Source: Alishewanella aestuarii B11 (GTDB lineage: Bacteria; Pseudomonadota; Gammaproteobacteria; Enterobacterales; Alteromonadaceae). Taken from it: a stretch of 64,000 bases of DNA. The notes under the pieces are model-generated. The model saw only the letters and a list, made by a program, of their open reading frames with translations. It was not told where the DNA came from and ran no database searches. Made by a program: the position numbers and the translations under genes. Positions 55,444 to 63,276 of this stretch are shown here, piece by piece. The stretch is taken from contig NZ_ALAB01000005.1 in NCBI RefSeq assembly GCF_000280055.1, positions 1 through 64,000 on the forward strand, written 5' to 3'. Within the stretch, counting starts at the first letter, position 1. Each line of letters opens with the position of its first letter.

Positions 55444-56112
55444 ATGTTTAATTTCTCTACCATCGCCAGCCGGGTGCTGGTATTGGGACTGGTACCCCTG
55501 GGTTTGTTGCTGCTGGTTTTGGTGGCATCTTTTCAGGCCGCTAACAGCAAGGACCAGCTGTTTAACCGCCTGTATCATGAGCACCTGGCGATCCTGACTG
55601 GTGTTATGCAAAGTCAAAAAATTCTGCAACAGCAGGCGTTTAGCGAGGTGCAGCAATATAAATCCGGCTGGTCTTCGGCCGAGGCGACCCGTAGCAGCGT
55701 GCAGGCGCTACTGGCTGAAGCTGCGACGCAATGGCAAGGTTTTAGTGAGCAGCGTACGATAAAATCGCCGACGGATGAAGAGGCCTTTGCGGCTTTGGAT
55801 GCGGCCTTTGCCAAAGCCGTTAAACATTATCAGGACTGGATAGGCTTTGTCGGTGATGATGCGCTGCTCATCAAAATTTTGAATGATTCCAGCATTGCAC
55901 AGGCCGATGTACAAGCCAAAGACAGTGTTGAGCAGGCCAGGGCAACCGAGCAGCAGCAAACCGCCGGCCGCTTTGTGTCTGGCATTGCGGCCATGCATCA
56001 AGCCAGCCAGCAATTACATCAGGGCGCCAGTCAGTCGTCGCAGGCGGCAGAAGAACTGACTGCGCTGGCCGCGGAGTTAGAGCGTGGCTGGCAACAATTT
56101 CGCACTAACTGA
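55444..56112 (+). CDS. Membrane-anchored MCP-like sensor fragment, no signalling domain
   Basis: 222 residues. N-terminal transmembrane helix (VLVLGLVPLGLLLLVLVASF), then a long helical region resembling the periplasmic four-helix bundle of chemoreceptors, ending in QLHQGASQSSQAAEELTALAAEL, which resembles the start of an MCP coiled coil. There is no second membrane helix or signalling tip. Either a remnant of an MCP or a stand-alone periplasmic protein. Lies 90 bp before pstS on the same strand. Exact family not recognised. Confidence 0.6.
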   Translation: MFNFSTIASRVLVLGLVPLGLLLLVLVASFQAANSKDQLFNRLYHEHLAILTGVMQSQKILQQQAFSEVQQYKSGWSSAEATRSSVQALLAEAATQWQGFSEQRTIKSPTDEEAFAALDAAFAKAVKHYQDWIGFVGDDALLIKILNDSSIAQADVQAKDSVEQARATEQQQTAGRFVSGIAAMHQASQQLHQGASQSSQAAEELTALAAELERGWQQFRTN

Positions 56113-56126
56113 GAAAAAGTTTTCTA

Positions 56127-56144
56127 TTGTCATATTGCTGAAAT
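56127..56144 (+). promoter_or_regulatory. Pho-box-like site upstream of pstS
   Basis: TTGTCATATTGCTGAAAT, an 18-bp match of moderate quality to the two 7-bp PhoB repeats (TGTCATA then CTGxxAT). About 60 bp before the pstS ATG. Confidence 0.55.
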
Positions 56145-56202
56145 AAAAAGCAAGCAGACTAAGCCCGTACAAATTGAAACGTCCACTTTGAGGAATGATT
56201 AA

Positions 56203-57231
56203 ATGAAAATCAAAAACTTAACTAAACTGGTTCTGGCCACTGCCGTATCACTGAGCTTTGCCGCTCAGGCGCAAGCTACCCGCGATACTATTCAAATCGC
56301 CGGTTCATCAACTGTACTGCCGTTCTCTTCTATCGCTGCTGAAGAGTTTGGTAACAGCTTTGCTCAGTTCAAAACACCGGTTGTTGGTTCAGGTGGTTCT
56401 GGCGGTGGTTTACGTCAATTCTGTCAGGGCGTTGGCACTAACACTATTGATATCGCTAACTCATCACGCGCTATCCGTCCTGCCGAGCTGGACAGCTGTA
56501 AAGCCAATGGTGTGACAGAAGTTATCGAAGTGAAGATCGGCTACGATGGTATCGTCTTTGCGTCACGCATTGATGCCGGTACTTTTGCTCTGCAGCCGGT
56601 GCACGTATTCCTGGCTCAGGCCGCTCAGGTACCACAAAATGGCCAGATGGTTGCTAACCCATACACTCGCTGGTCACAAATCGACAAGTCACTGCCAGAT
56701 CAGGCAATTCTGTTAGCTATCCCTGGTTCAAACCACGGTACCCGTGAAGTATATGAAGAGAAAGTGATTCTGGACGGTTGTAAGACGCTGCCAGAAGTAA
56801 AAGCCATGCCATCTGCTGACCAGAATAACTTCTGTTTAGCGATGCGTACTGACGGCCGTGTAGTTGAAATCGCTGGTGACTACACTGAAACTCTGGCCCG
56901 TTTACAGGCCCAGAAAGATGCAGTCGGTGTATTCGGTTTAAGCTTCTATGAAAGCAACCGTGACCGTATTAAAGTGGCTACCGTAAGCGGTATCGTACCA
57001 ACTATCGATAACATTATCGCGGGTACTTACCCGGTATCTCGCCCGCTGTTTTTCTATGTAAAAGGCCAGCATATCGGCGTGATCCCAGGTCTGCAGGAAT
57101 ATGCTGAGTTCCACGTGTCTGAAGCGACTTCAGGCTTCGGTAGTCCACTGGAAGCTGCAGGTCTGATCCCACTGGCTGATGCTGAGCGTGCTGAAGTTCT
57201 GCAAACTATCCGCAGCAAAAAATCTCTGTAA
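56203..57231 (+). CDS. pstS: Phosphate ABC transporter substrate-binding protein (PstS family)
   Basis: 342 residues. Signal peptide (KLVLATAVSLSFAAQAQA), then a periplasmic-binding fold with the phosphate site IAGSSTVLPFSSIAAEEF, VVGSGGSGGGLRQFC and DIANSSRAIRPAEL. Codons here are biased toward highly expressed usage. GAGGAATGATTAA precedes the ATG. Followed by a terminator before pstC, so it can be made in excess of the membrane parts. Confidence 0.93.
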   Translation: MKIKNLTKLVLATAVSLSFAAQAQATRDTIQIAGSSTVLPFSSIAAEEFGNSFAQFKTPVVGSGGSGGGLRQFCQGVGTNTIDIANSSRAIRPAELDSCKANGVTEVIEVKIGYDGIVFASRIDAGTFALQPVHVFLAQAAQVPQNGQMVANPYTRWSQIDKSLPDQAILLAIPGSNHGTREVYEEKVILDGCKTLPEVKAMPSADQNNFCLAMRTDGRVVEIAGDYTETLARLQAQKDAVGVFGLSFYESNRDRIKVATVSGIVPTIDNIIAGTYPVSRPLFFYVKGQHIGVIPGLQEYAEFHVSEATSGFGSPLEAAGLIPLADAERAEVLQTIRSKKSL

Positions 57232-57247
57232 TATCCGATATTACGCT

Positions 57248-57271
57248 AAGGCGCCTTAGGGCGCCTTTTTT
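57248..57271 (+). terminator. Terminator between pstS and pstC
   Basis: AAGGCGCC, TTAG loop, GGCGCCTT followed by a T-run. Lies 17 bp after the pstS stop and before the second Pho box. Confidence 0.85.
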
Positions 57272-57284
57272 CGTTTGCGTCACT

Positions 57285-57302
57285 TTGTCATAAAAGTGCA
57301 AT
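57285..57302 (+). promoter_or_regulatory. Pho-box-like site upstream of pstC
   Basis: TTGTCATAAAAGTGCAAT, with a good first repeat and weaker second. It lies 57 bp before the pstC ATG and after the pstS terminator, so pstCAB probably has its own PhoB-dependent promoter. Confidence 0.65.
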
Positions 57303-57358
57303 CTTGATACTTTAAGCTAGTATCAGTGGATTATCTGACGATCAGTAGCGGAGCACTG

Positions 57359-58753
57359 ATGAATAACTTGTCACTTATAATTATTTTGCTGGTATTGCTG
57401 GCGGTAGCCTATCAGCTAGGCATGCAGCGCAGCCGTAAACTGGCTGGTGGCCAGAATAGTGCCAGCCTGCACTCACGGCCCCATCATTACGGCATGATGG
57501 TTGGGCTTTGGGCGGTACTACCGCCGTTGTTTGTGATGCTGTTGTGGAATTGGTTTTCGCCGGCAGTGATCCAGCAACTGGTGTTGGCATCCTTACCTGC
57601 TGAGATACTGGACAGCGGTGAGCAGGCTCAGGTATTACTGCGTCGTATCAGCAATCTTGCCACCAATTTTGCGGTATTAAGCGAAGCGGCGGATTGGGAG
57701 ATTAGTGCGGCTAATTATCTGACCGCGCTGCAGCAAAAAAGTACGCTGTTACTAACGGCGCTGATGTTTATTATCGGTGCTTTGGGTTTGCTGGTCAGTT
57801 ATCAGAAAATCCGGCCGTCATTACGCGCCCGGCATCAGGTCGAGAAAGCCTTAATGGCGACCTTACTGATCTGTTCAACCATCGCAATTTTAACCACTAT
57901 CGGTATCGTGCTGTCGATGGTTGGCGAAACGCTGAAGTTTTTTAGCTTTATTAAGCCCAGCGATTTCTTTTTTGGTACCACCTGGAATCCGCGTTTCTCC
58001 ACCGCTGGTGTTGCCGACGGCTCCCTGACCGGGAGTCAGGGCAGCTTTGGTTTATTACCATTGTTATCAGGCACTATGCTGGTCGCCGGTATTGCGTTAT
58101 TAGTGGCGATTCCACTAGGTTTAATGGTGGCTATCTATATGGCCGAGTATGCGCCGAAAAAGGTGCGTGACACCGTAAAACCTATTATCGAGGTATTGGC
58201 CGGTATCCCGACCATTGTCTATGGCTTCTTTGCTTTAGTGGTGGTAGGGCCCTATTTAGCCGATTTGGGGCAGATGCTGGGACTTACCATCCGCGCTACC
58301 TCTGCCCTGACTGCCGGTGTGGTAATGGGAATTATGATTATCCCTTTTATCTCCTCATTATCTGATGACATTATTACTCAGGTACCCAAAGCGCTGCGCG
58401 ACGGCTCCTTAGGTTTGGGTGCGACTAAGTCCGAAACTATCCGCAAGGTAGTACTACCTGCAGCATTGCCTGGGATCGTTGGCGCCGTATTACTGGCAGC
58501 CAGCCGCGCCATTGGTGAAACTATGATAGTAGTGCTGGCGGCAGGTAACAGCCCGTCGTTAACTGCGAACCCCTTTGAAGCCGTATCGACGGTAACCGTA
58601 ACCATTGTGAACCAGTTAACAGGTGATAATGATTTTGCCAGCCCGCAATCATTAGTGGCCTTTGCGCTCGGTTTAACCTTGTTTGTGATTACCCTGTTAC
58701 TGAATATCGTCGCTTTGGTGATCGTCCGTAAATACCGTGAACAATACGAGTAA
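57359..58753 (+). CDS. pstC: Phosphate ABC transporter permease PstC, long form
   Basis: 464 residues, about 140 more than E. coli PstC. The extra N-terminal part holds two or more membrane helices and a soluble loop (PAEILDSGEQAQVLLRRISN). The permease core is canonical: YMAEYAPKKVRDTVKPIIEV, LAGIPTIVYGFFALVVVGP and the EAA-type loop PKALRDGSLGLGATKSETIR. ATG 57359 follows GGAG. With PstA it forms the membrane channel. Confidence 0.94.
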   Translation: MNNLSLIIILLVLLAVAYQLGMQRSRKLAGGQNSASLHSRPHHYGMMVGLWAVLPPLFVMLLWNWFSPAVIQQLVLASLPAEILDSGEQAQVLLRRISNLATNFAVLSEAADWEISAANYLTALQQKSTLLLTALMFIIGALGLLVSYQKIRPSLRARHQVEKALMATLLICSTIAILTTIGIVLSMVGETLKFFSFIKPSDFFFGTTWNPRFSTAGVADGSLTGSQGSFGLLPLLSGTMLVAGIALLVAIPLGLMVAIYMAEYAPKKVRDTVKPIIEVLAGIPTIVYGFFALVVVGPYLADLGQMLGLTIRATSALTAGVVMGIMIIPFISSLSDDIITQVPKALRDGSLGLGATKSETIRKVVLPAALPGIVGAVLLAASRAIGETMIVVLAAGNSPSLTANPFEAVSTVTVTIVNQLTGDNDFASPQSLVAFALGLTLFVITLLLNIVALVIVRKYREQYE

Positions 58754-58759
58754 TAGCTT

Positions 58760-60127
58760 ATGAAAACTGTGCAGACTTCTGCGTCTTCAACTTATAGCGC
58801 CAGCCCGGTACAGCAGCAGGTAGTGCGCTCATTAAAGAAAAGGCACCGTCAGGAAAAGCTATTTCGTTTTGCCGGTATGACGGCGGTAGGCATCAGCTTA
58901 CTGTTAGTCGCCTTACTCTTTATCAATATCTTCTCTAAAGGCTTACCGGCGTTCTGGCAGCATGGTATTGAGCTGGAGATCCACTTTGACCCGGCAGTGG
59001 TCAAGATCAGTGAACAACCGGTGCTGCAGGCCGGCGAATCGCCACAGGCTTTTGAGCAACGGCATCTGGCCTGGCGCTCTGAAGTCGGGATGGTCAATTT
59101 TAACCGCTTAATTCAGGATGCCCTGCTAAAGGTGATTCCGGACGGCGCGCAGCATCGGCGGGATTTGGCGCGTATTGTGACCTCAGGCGAGCGTTTTGCG
59201 CTGCGGGATAGAGTTATTGCTAACCCCGCTATTATCGGGCAAACCCAAAAGCTGTTTTTATTAACCGATGCCAATATTGATGTCTGGTTAAAAGGCAATA
59301 TCGATCGCAGCTTACCGGATGAGAAGCAGCAGTTAAGTCCAAAGATGCGGGAGTGGGTTGAAAGTCTGAAAGCGGAAGGCGTGATTCAGAATCGCTTTAG
59401 CTGGGCCCTGTTTATGAACCCTGATTCACGCAGCTCACTGGCCTCGGCCGGTTTAGCCGGTGCCTTTATGGGTTCACTGTATATGATGCTGATTGTTATC
59501 CTGCTATCGGTACCTATGGGCGTGGCGGCGGCAATCTATCTGGAAGAGTTTGCACCCAAAAATAAGTTTACCGATTTGGTGGAAGTTAATATTAACAACC
59601 TGGCAGCTGTACCTTCTATTGTATTTGGTTTACTGGGTGCCTCGATCTTTATCGGCTGGTTTAATCTGCCGATGTCAGCCCCCTTTGTTGGTGGCCTGGT
59701 ATTGAGTTTGATGACCTTACCCACGGTGATTATTGCGACCCGCTCGACGTTAAAAGCTATTCCGCCGTCAATTCGTCAGGCAGCTTTAGGCCTGGGGGCG
59801 TCAAAAACTCAGGCGGTATTTCACCATGTGTTACCGCTGGCGATTCCAGGCATCCTCACCGGTGCCATTATCGGTGTCGCCCAGGCGCTGGGTGAAAGTG
59901 CACCTTTACTGCTAATTGGCATGAAATCCTTCGTCGCTTCAGTGCCGTCCAGCGCGATGGAACAGTCTACGGCGCTACCGGTACAGATTTATTTATGGCA
60001 GGGTAATGAGCTGCGGAATTTCTTTGAAGCCAGAACCTCAGCCGCCATTATTGTGTTACTGGGATTAATGCTGACCTTAAATGGTCTGGCAATCTGGTTA
60101 CGTCGTCGTTTTGAAGTGCGTTGGTAA
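58760..60127 (+). CDS. pstA: Phosphate ABC transporter permease PstA, long form
   Basis: 455 residues against roughly 295 in E. coli. After the first membrane helix (MTAVGISLLLVALLFINIF) comes an insert of about 160 soluble residues, then the normal core: SVPMGVAAAIYLEEFAPKNK, NNLAAVPSIVFGLLGASIF and the EAA loop PPSIRQAALGLGASKTQAVF. Long PstA and PstC forms occur together in marine gammaproteobacteria in my recollection. Starts 6 bp after pstC. Confidence 0.94.
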   Translation: MKTVQTSASSTYSASPVQQQVVRSLKKRHRQEKLFRFAGMTAVGISLLLVALLFINIFSKGLPAFWQHGIELEIHFDPAVVKISEQPVLQAGESPQAFEQRHLAWRSEVGMVNFNRLIQDALLKVIPDGAQHRRDLARIVTSGERFALRDRVIANPAIIGQTQKLFLLTDANIDVWLKGNIDRSLPDEKQQLSPKMREWVESLKAEGVIQNRFSWALFMNPDSRSSLASAGLAGAFMGSLYMMLIVILLSVPMGVAAAIYLEEFAPKNKFTDLVEVNINNLAAVPSIVFGLLGASIFIGWFNLPMSAPFVGGLVLSLMTLPTVIIATRSTLKAIPPSIRQAALGLGASKTQAVFHHVLPLAIPGILTGAIIGVAQALGESAPLLLIGMKSFVASVPSSAMEQSTALPVQIYLWQGNELRNFFEARTSAAIIVLLGLMLTLNGLAIWLRRRFEVRW

Positions 60128-60168
60128 CAGTTGGCCCGCCTAACCGTTTTTGAATACAGGAATTAAGT

Positions 60169-60957
60169 ATGACTACTGCAAAAGTTAATGAAGCCGGCCA
60201 AAAAATTAAAATGACGGCCCGTGATGTCAAAGTATTTTACGGCAGCAACCAGGCCATCCACGGCGTGGATATGGATATTGTGGAGAATGAAGTGATTGCC
60301 TTTATCGGCCCGTCAGGCTGTGGTAAATCGACCTTTTTACGCTGTTTAAACCGGATGAACGATACCATCGACAGCTGCCGGGTAACCGGAGAAATTGCAC
60401 TGGATGGCCAGGATATTTATGCGCCGTCACTGGATGTGGTGCAGCTGCGGGCTCAGGTCGGTATGGTGTTCCAAAAGCCTAACCCTTTCCCGAAATCGAT
60501 TTATGAAAATATTGCTTATGGCCCGAAGTTACATGGTTTGGCCAGCAAAAAATCGGATCTGGATGATGTGGTTGAATCCAGTCTGCGCCGCGCCGGTTTA
60601 TGGGATGAAGTTAAAGATCGTTTAAATCAACCGGGTACCGGTCTGTCAGGCGGTCAGCAGCAGCGTCTATGTATCGCGCGTACTATCGCGGTCAGCCCGG
60701 AAGTGATTTTAATGGATGAGCCGTGTTCAGCGCTGGATCCTATTGCGACCTCAATTATCGAGGAGCTGATCACCGAGTTAAAGCAGAACTTTACTATCGT
60801 GATTGTGACGCACAATATGCAACAGGCGGCGCGGGTATCAGACCGTACTGCGTTCTTCCACCTGGGTAATCTGATTGAAATTGGTGGTACCAACGACGTC
60901 TTCACCAACCCGACACAGAAAAGAACCGAAGACTATATTACCGGTCGTTACGGTTAA
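60169..60957 (+). CDS. pstB: Phosphate import ATP-binding protein PstB
   Basis: 262 residues. Walker [14 protein letters not shown]-loop [19 protein letters not shown], signature [17 protein letters not shown], Walker [17 protein letters not shown]. Last gene of the pstCAB unit; phoU, which often follows, is not present before the terminator here. Confidence 0.97.
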   Translation: MTTAKVNEAGQKIKMTARDVKVFYGSNQAIHGVDMDIVENEVIAFIGPSGCGKSTFLRCLNRMNDTIDSCRVTGEIALDGQDIYAPSLDVVQLRAQVGMVFQKPNPFPKSIYENIAYGPKLHGLASKKSDLDDVVESSLRRAGLWDEVKDRLNQPGTGLSGGQQQRLCIARTIAVSPEVILMDEPCSALDPIATSIIEELITELKQNFTIVIVTHNMQQAARVSDRTAFFHLGNLIEIGGTNDVFTNPTQKRTEDYITGRYG

Positions 60958-60982
60958 GTTTTTGTTTTATCTCGCTATCTCC

Positions 60983-61004
60983 AAAGGCCGGTTATCCGGC
61001 CTTT
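60983..61004 (+). terminator. Terminator after pstB
   Basis: AAAGGCCGG, TTAT loop, CCGGCCTTT. Its 3' arm overlaps the porin Pho box by two bases. Confidence 0.8.
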
Positions 61005-61020
61005 GTCATAAAAGCTTCAT
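61003..61020 (+). promoter_or_regulatory. Pho box upstream of the porin gene
   Basis: TTGTCATAAAAGCTTCAT, good match to the PhoB consensus with both CAT elements 11 bp apart. About 85 bp before the porin ATG. Confidence 0.75.
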
Positions 61021-61105
61021 GCAAGAGCCACATTACTGACATCTTTGTTACTGATAATAAGTCCCGTGTTCAGCATACCAATAAAAAGCTAATCAGGAGA
61101 GTTCC

Positions 61106-62143
61106 ATGAAAACCATCAAATTAAGTTTAGTTGCCGCCGCACTGTGTTCAGTAATGGCGACCCCGGCTCTGGCTAACACGGTACAGATCTACGGCCGCGC
61201 TCACCTGTCAGTTGATTCACTGGATAACGGTGTAGACAGCGGTACTAACGTATCAAGCAACTCCAGCCGTTTAGGTTTCCGTGCCAAGCATGAGCTGGAT
61301 GGCGGTTTAGAAGCCTTTATGCAAATTGAACAGAATATCCGTTTTGACGAAGGTTCAGGTAACTGGGCTTCACGCGATTCTTTCGTCGGCTTAAAAGGCG
61401 GTTTTGGTACTGTGCGTATCGGTCAGTTTGACACCCCACTGAAAAACGTGCGTGGTAAAGTGGATATGTTTGGTGACCGCGTAGGTGATATCCGTAACCT
61501 GACCCGTACTTCTACTGCTGGCGCAACCAACGCTAACATCGGTAACGTCTTTGACGAGCGTTACAGAAACGGCGTGGCCTATACTTCACCAAAATTTGGT
61601 GACTTCGTATTTGATTTCCACTACACGCCACATAACAACACTGGCGCTACGGTAGACAATATTCAAGAGTCTTACAGTATGTCAGTAAGTTATGAAGTGA
61701 AAGGCTTCTATGCTGCTGTGGCTTATGAGACCTTTGAAGGGACTAACGATTTAGATCCGAATGCTGTACGTGTTGGGTTGTACTATGACCTGACCTCAGA
61801 TCTGCGCGTTTCAGGTATGTATCAAACTGCCAGCGATGTACCTGGCGGTGACCGCAATGTTTACGGTCTGGGTACCAGCTACAAGATGGGTGATTACACT
61901 CTGCGTGGCCAGTACTATGTTGCCGGTAAGAATGACGTAGCCGAATCAGGTGCCAATATGTTTGTGTTTGGTGTTGATCGTAACTTCGGTCGTGCTTTAA
62001 CGCTGTATGCTGCTTACGCCGTGACGTCAAATGACGACAATGCAAACTTCCGCGTTACTGCCGGTGGCCGTGATACCCAGCTGAATACCGTTACTGGTCA
62101 GGACGCTAAAGCGCTGTCACTGGGCGTGGTGTACAATTTCTAA
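61106..62143 (+). CDS. Outer-membrane porin, probable Pho-regulon member
   Basis: 345 residues. Signal peptide ending TPALAN, then NTVQIYGRAHLSVDSLD typical of general Gram-negative porins, LGFRAKHELDGGLEAFMQIE, and the C-terminal strand LGVVYNF ending in Phe for BAM recognition. Highly biased codon use suggests strong expression. Placed between pstB and phoB and preceded by a Pho box, so it likely serves as the phosphate-starvation porin. Selectivity is not visible from sequence. Confidence 0.92.
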   Translation: MKTIKLSLVAAALCSVMATPALANTVQIYGRAHLSVDSLDNGVDSGTNVSSNSSRLGFRAKHELDGGLEAFMQIEQNIRFDEGSGNWASRDSFVGLKGGFGTVRIGQFDTPLKNVRGKVDMFGDRVGDIRNLTRTSTAGATNANIGNVFDERYRNGVAYTSPKFGDFVFDFHYTPHNNTGATVDNIQESYSMSVSYEVKGFYAAVAYETFEGTNDLDPNAVRVGLYYDLTSDLRVSGMYQTASDVPGGDRNVYGLGTSYKMGDYTLRGQYYVAGKNDVAESGANMFVFGVDRNFGRALTLYAAYAVTSNDDNANFRVTAGGRDTQLNTVTGQDAKALSLGVVYNF

Positions 62144-62155
62144 TCTGCTGTTCAG

Positions 62156-62422
62156 TAGGGCTTGTTGACGTTTGCTGGTTGTTTTTGCAGCTGAGTGGCT
62201 GGTATTTATACAAGGCAGAGCTTGTGATGTGTAGTTATTCTACATGAACAAGCGATAACGCAGTAGAAATGCCAGCCACACGCTGCCCGAAGGGTTCGTC
62301 TGGCGGCGCTTTGCTCTTTGTCACTCGTCGTTTATTTAGAATAACTAAACCGCACTCCTCGTTTCGCGATCAAAACACCGCCAGACGAACAAAATCTAAC
62401 CAGCAAACGTCAACAAGCCCTA
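62156..62422. repeat. Structured intergenic element, copy 2 (outer IR plus two hairpin arms)
   Basis: 267 bp. Perfect 25-bp outer inverted repeats (62156-62180 and 62398-62422). Arm 1 stem 62196-62207 with 62267-62278 (12 bp, one G-T), inner CTTGT/ACAAG. Arm 2 stem 62294-62306 with 62378-62390 (13 bp perfect). Arm loops are complementary over 11 nt: TAGTTATTCTA (62232-62242) and TAGAATAACTA (62337-62347). Same layout as copy 1 with different stems. It sits between the porin stop codon and a terminator at 62433, so it is probably transcribed in the porin 3' UTR. Confidence 0.9.
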
Positions 62423-62432
62423 GCATTATCTT

Positions 62433-62458
62433 ACCCCGCCTGTTGGCGGGGTTTTTTT
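62433..62458 (+). terminator. Rho-independent terminator downstream of the porin
   Basis: ACCCCGCC, TGTT loop, GGCGGGGT followed by a T-run. Lies 290 bp after the porin stop, beyond the structured element. Confidence 0.9.
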
Positions 62459-62517
62459 GTTTATAGGCTGCAGATAACTACTGATTATTCAGCTGTTTCT
62501 GGTGGCTTTATTCGCGG

Positions 62518-62535
62518 TTTTCATAAAACTGTCAT
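62518..62535 (+). promoter_or_regulatory. Pho box upstream of phoB
   Basis: TTTTCATAAAACTGTCAT, second repeat perfect, first with one or two changes. 48 bp before the phoB ATG; autoregulation of phoBR is expected. Confidence 0.75.
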
Positions 62536-62583
62536 ATTATGCTTTGATAATAGGGCAAAGTTTTATTAACAGGCTAGCGAACT

Positions 62584-63270
62584 ATGTCAAGACGAATACT
62601 GGTTGTTGAAGATGAAGCCCCAATCCGCGATATGCTGTGTTTTGTGCTGGAACAAAACGGCTATCAGCCCTATACCGCCGACAGCTTTGATGCGGCAATC
62701 AATCAATTGGTTGAACCCTATCCTGATTTAATCTTACTAGACTGGATGTTGCCTGGCGGCAGTGGTATCCAGATCGCCAAGAAAATTAAGCAACACGACG
62801 TGACCCGTAATATACCGATTATAATGATCACTGCCCGTGGCGAAGAAGAAGATAAGGTGCGCGGTCTGGAAGTGGGCGCTGATGATTATGTGACCAAACC
62901 TTTCTCACCAAAAGAATTGATGGCGCGGATTAAAGCTGTGATCCGCCGCGTGGCACCGACCAGTCTGGACGATGTGATAGAAGTGCAAGGACTGCGCCTG
63001 GATCCGATTTCACATCGGGTTAATGCTGCCGATCAGGCACTGGATATGGGGCCAACAGAATTCCGCTTGCTACATTTCTTTATGACCCATCCGGAACGGG
63101 TTTACAGCCGCGAGCAATTATTGGATCATGTCTGGGGTACCAATGTCTACGTTGAGGATCGGACCGTTGATGTGCATATCCGCCGCTTACGTAAAGCCAT
63201 TTCGCCCAGCGGTCATGACCGGCTGGTGCAAACGGTACGCGGCTCTGGTTACCGTTTCTCTGCGAAGTAA
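62584..63270 (+). CDS. phoB: Phosphate regulon response regulator PhoB
   Basis: 228 residues. Receiver [20 protein letters not shown] with phospho-Asp in [28 protein letters not shown], and winged-helix output ([38 protein letters not shown]). Typical length. phoR starts 6 bp downstream. Confidence 0.97.
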   Translation: MSRRILVVEDEAPIRDMLCFVLEQNGYQPYTADSFDAAINQLVEPYPDLILLDWMLPGGSGIQIAKKIKQHDVTRNIPIIMITARGEEEDKVRGLEVGADDYVTKPFSPKELMARIKAVIRRVAPTSLDDVIEVQGLRLDPISHRVNAADQALDMGPTEFRLLHFFMTHPERVYSREQLLDHVWGTNVYVEDRTVDVHIRRLRKAISPSGHDRLVQTVRGSGYRFSAK

Positions 63271-63276
63271 CTTCTG

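Noticed and set aside
62269-62466. Open frame of 65 codons in the porin-phoB gap
   Set aside because: It lies inside structured element copy 2 and is produced by its inverted repeats; no coding signal.
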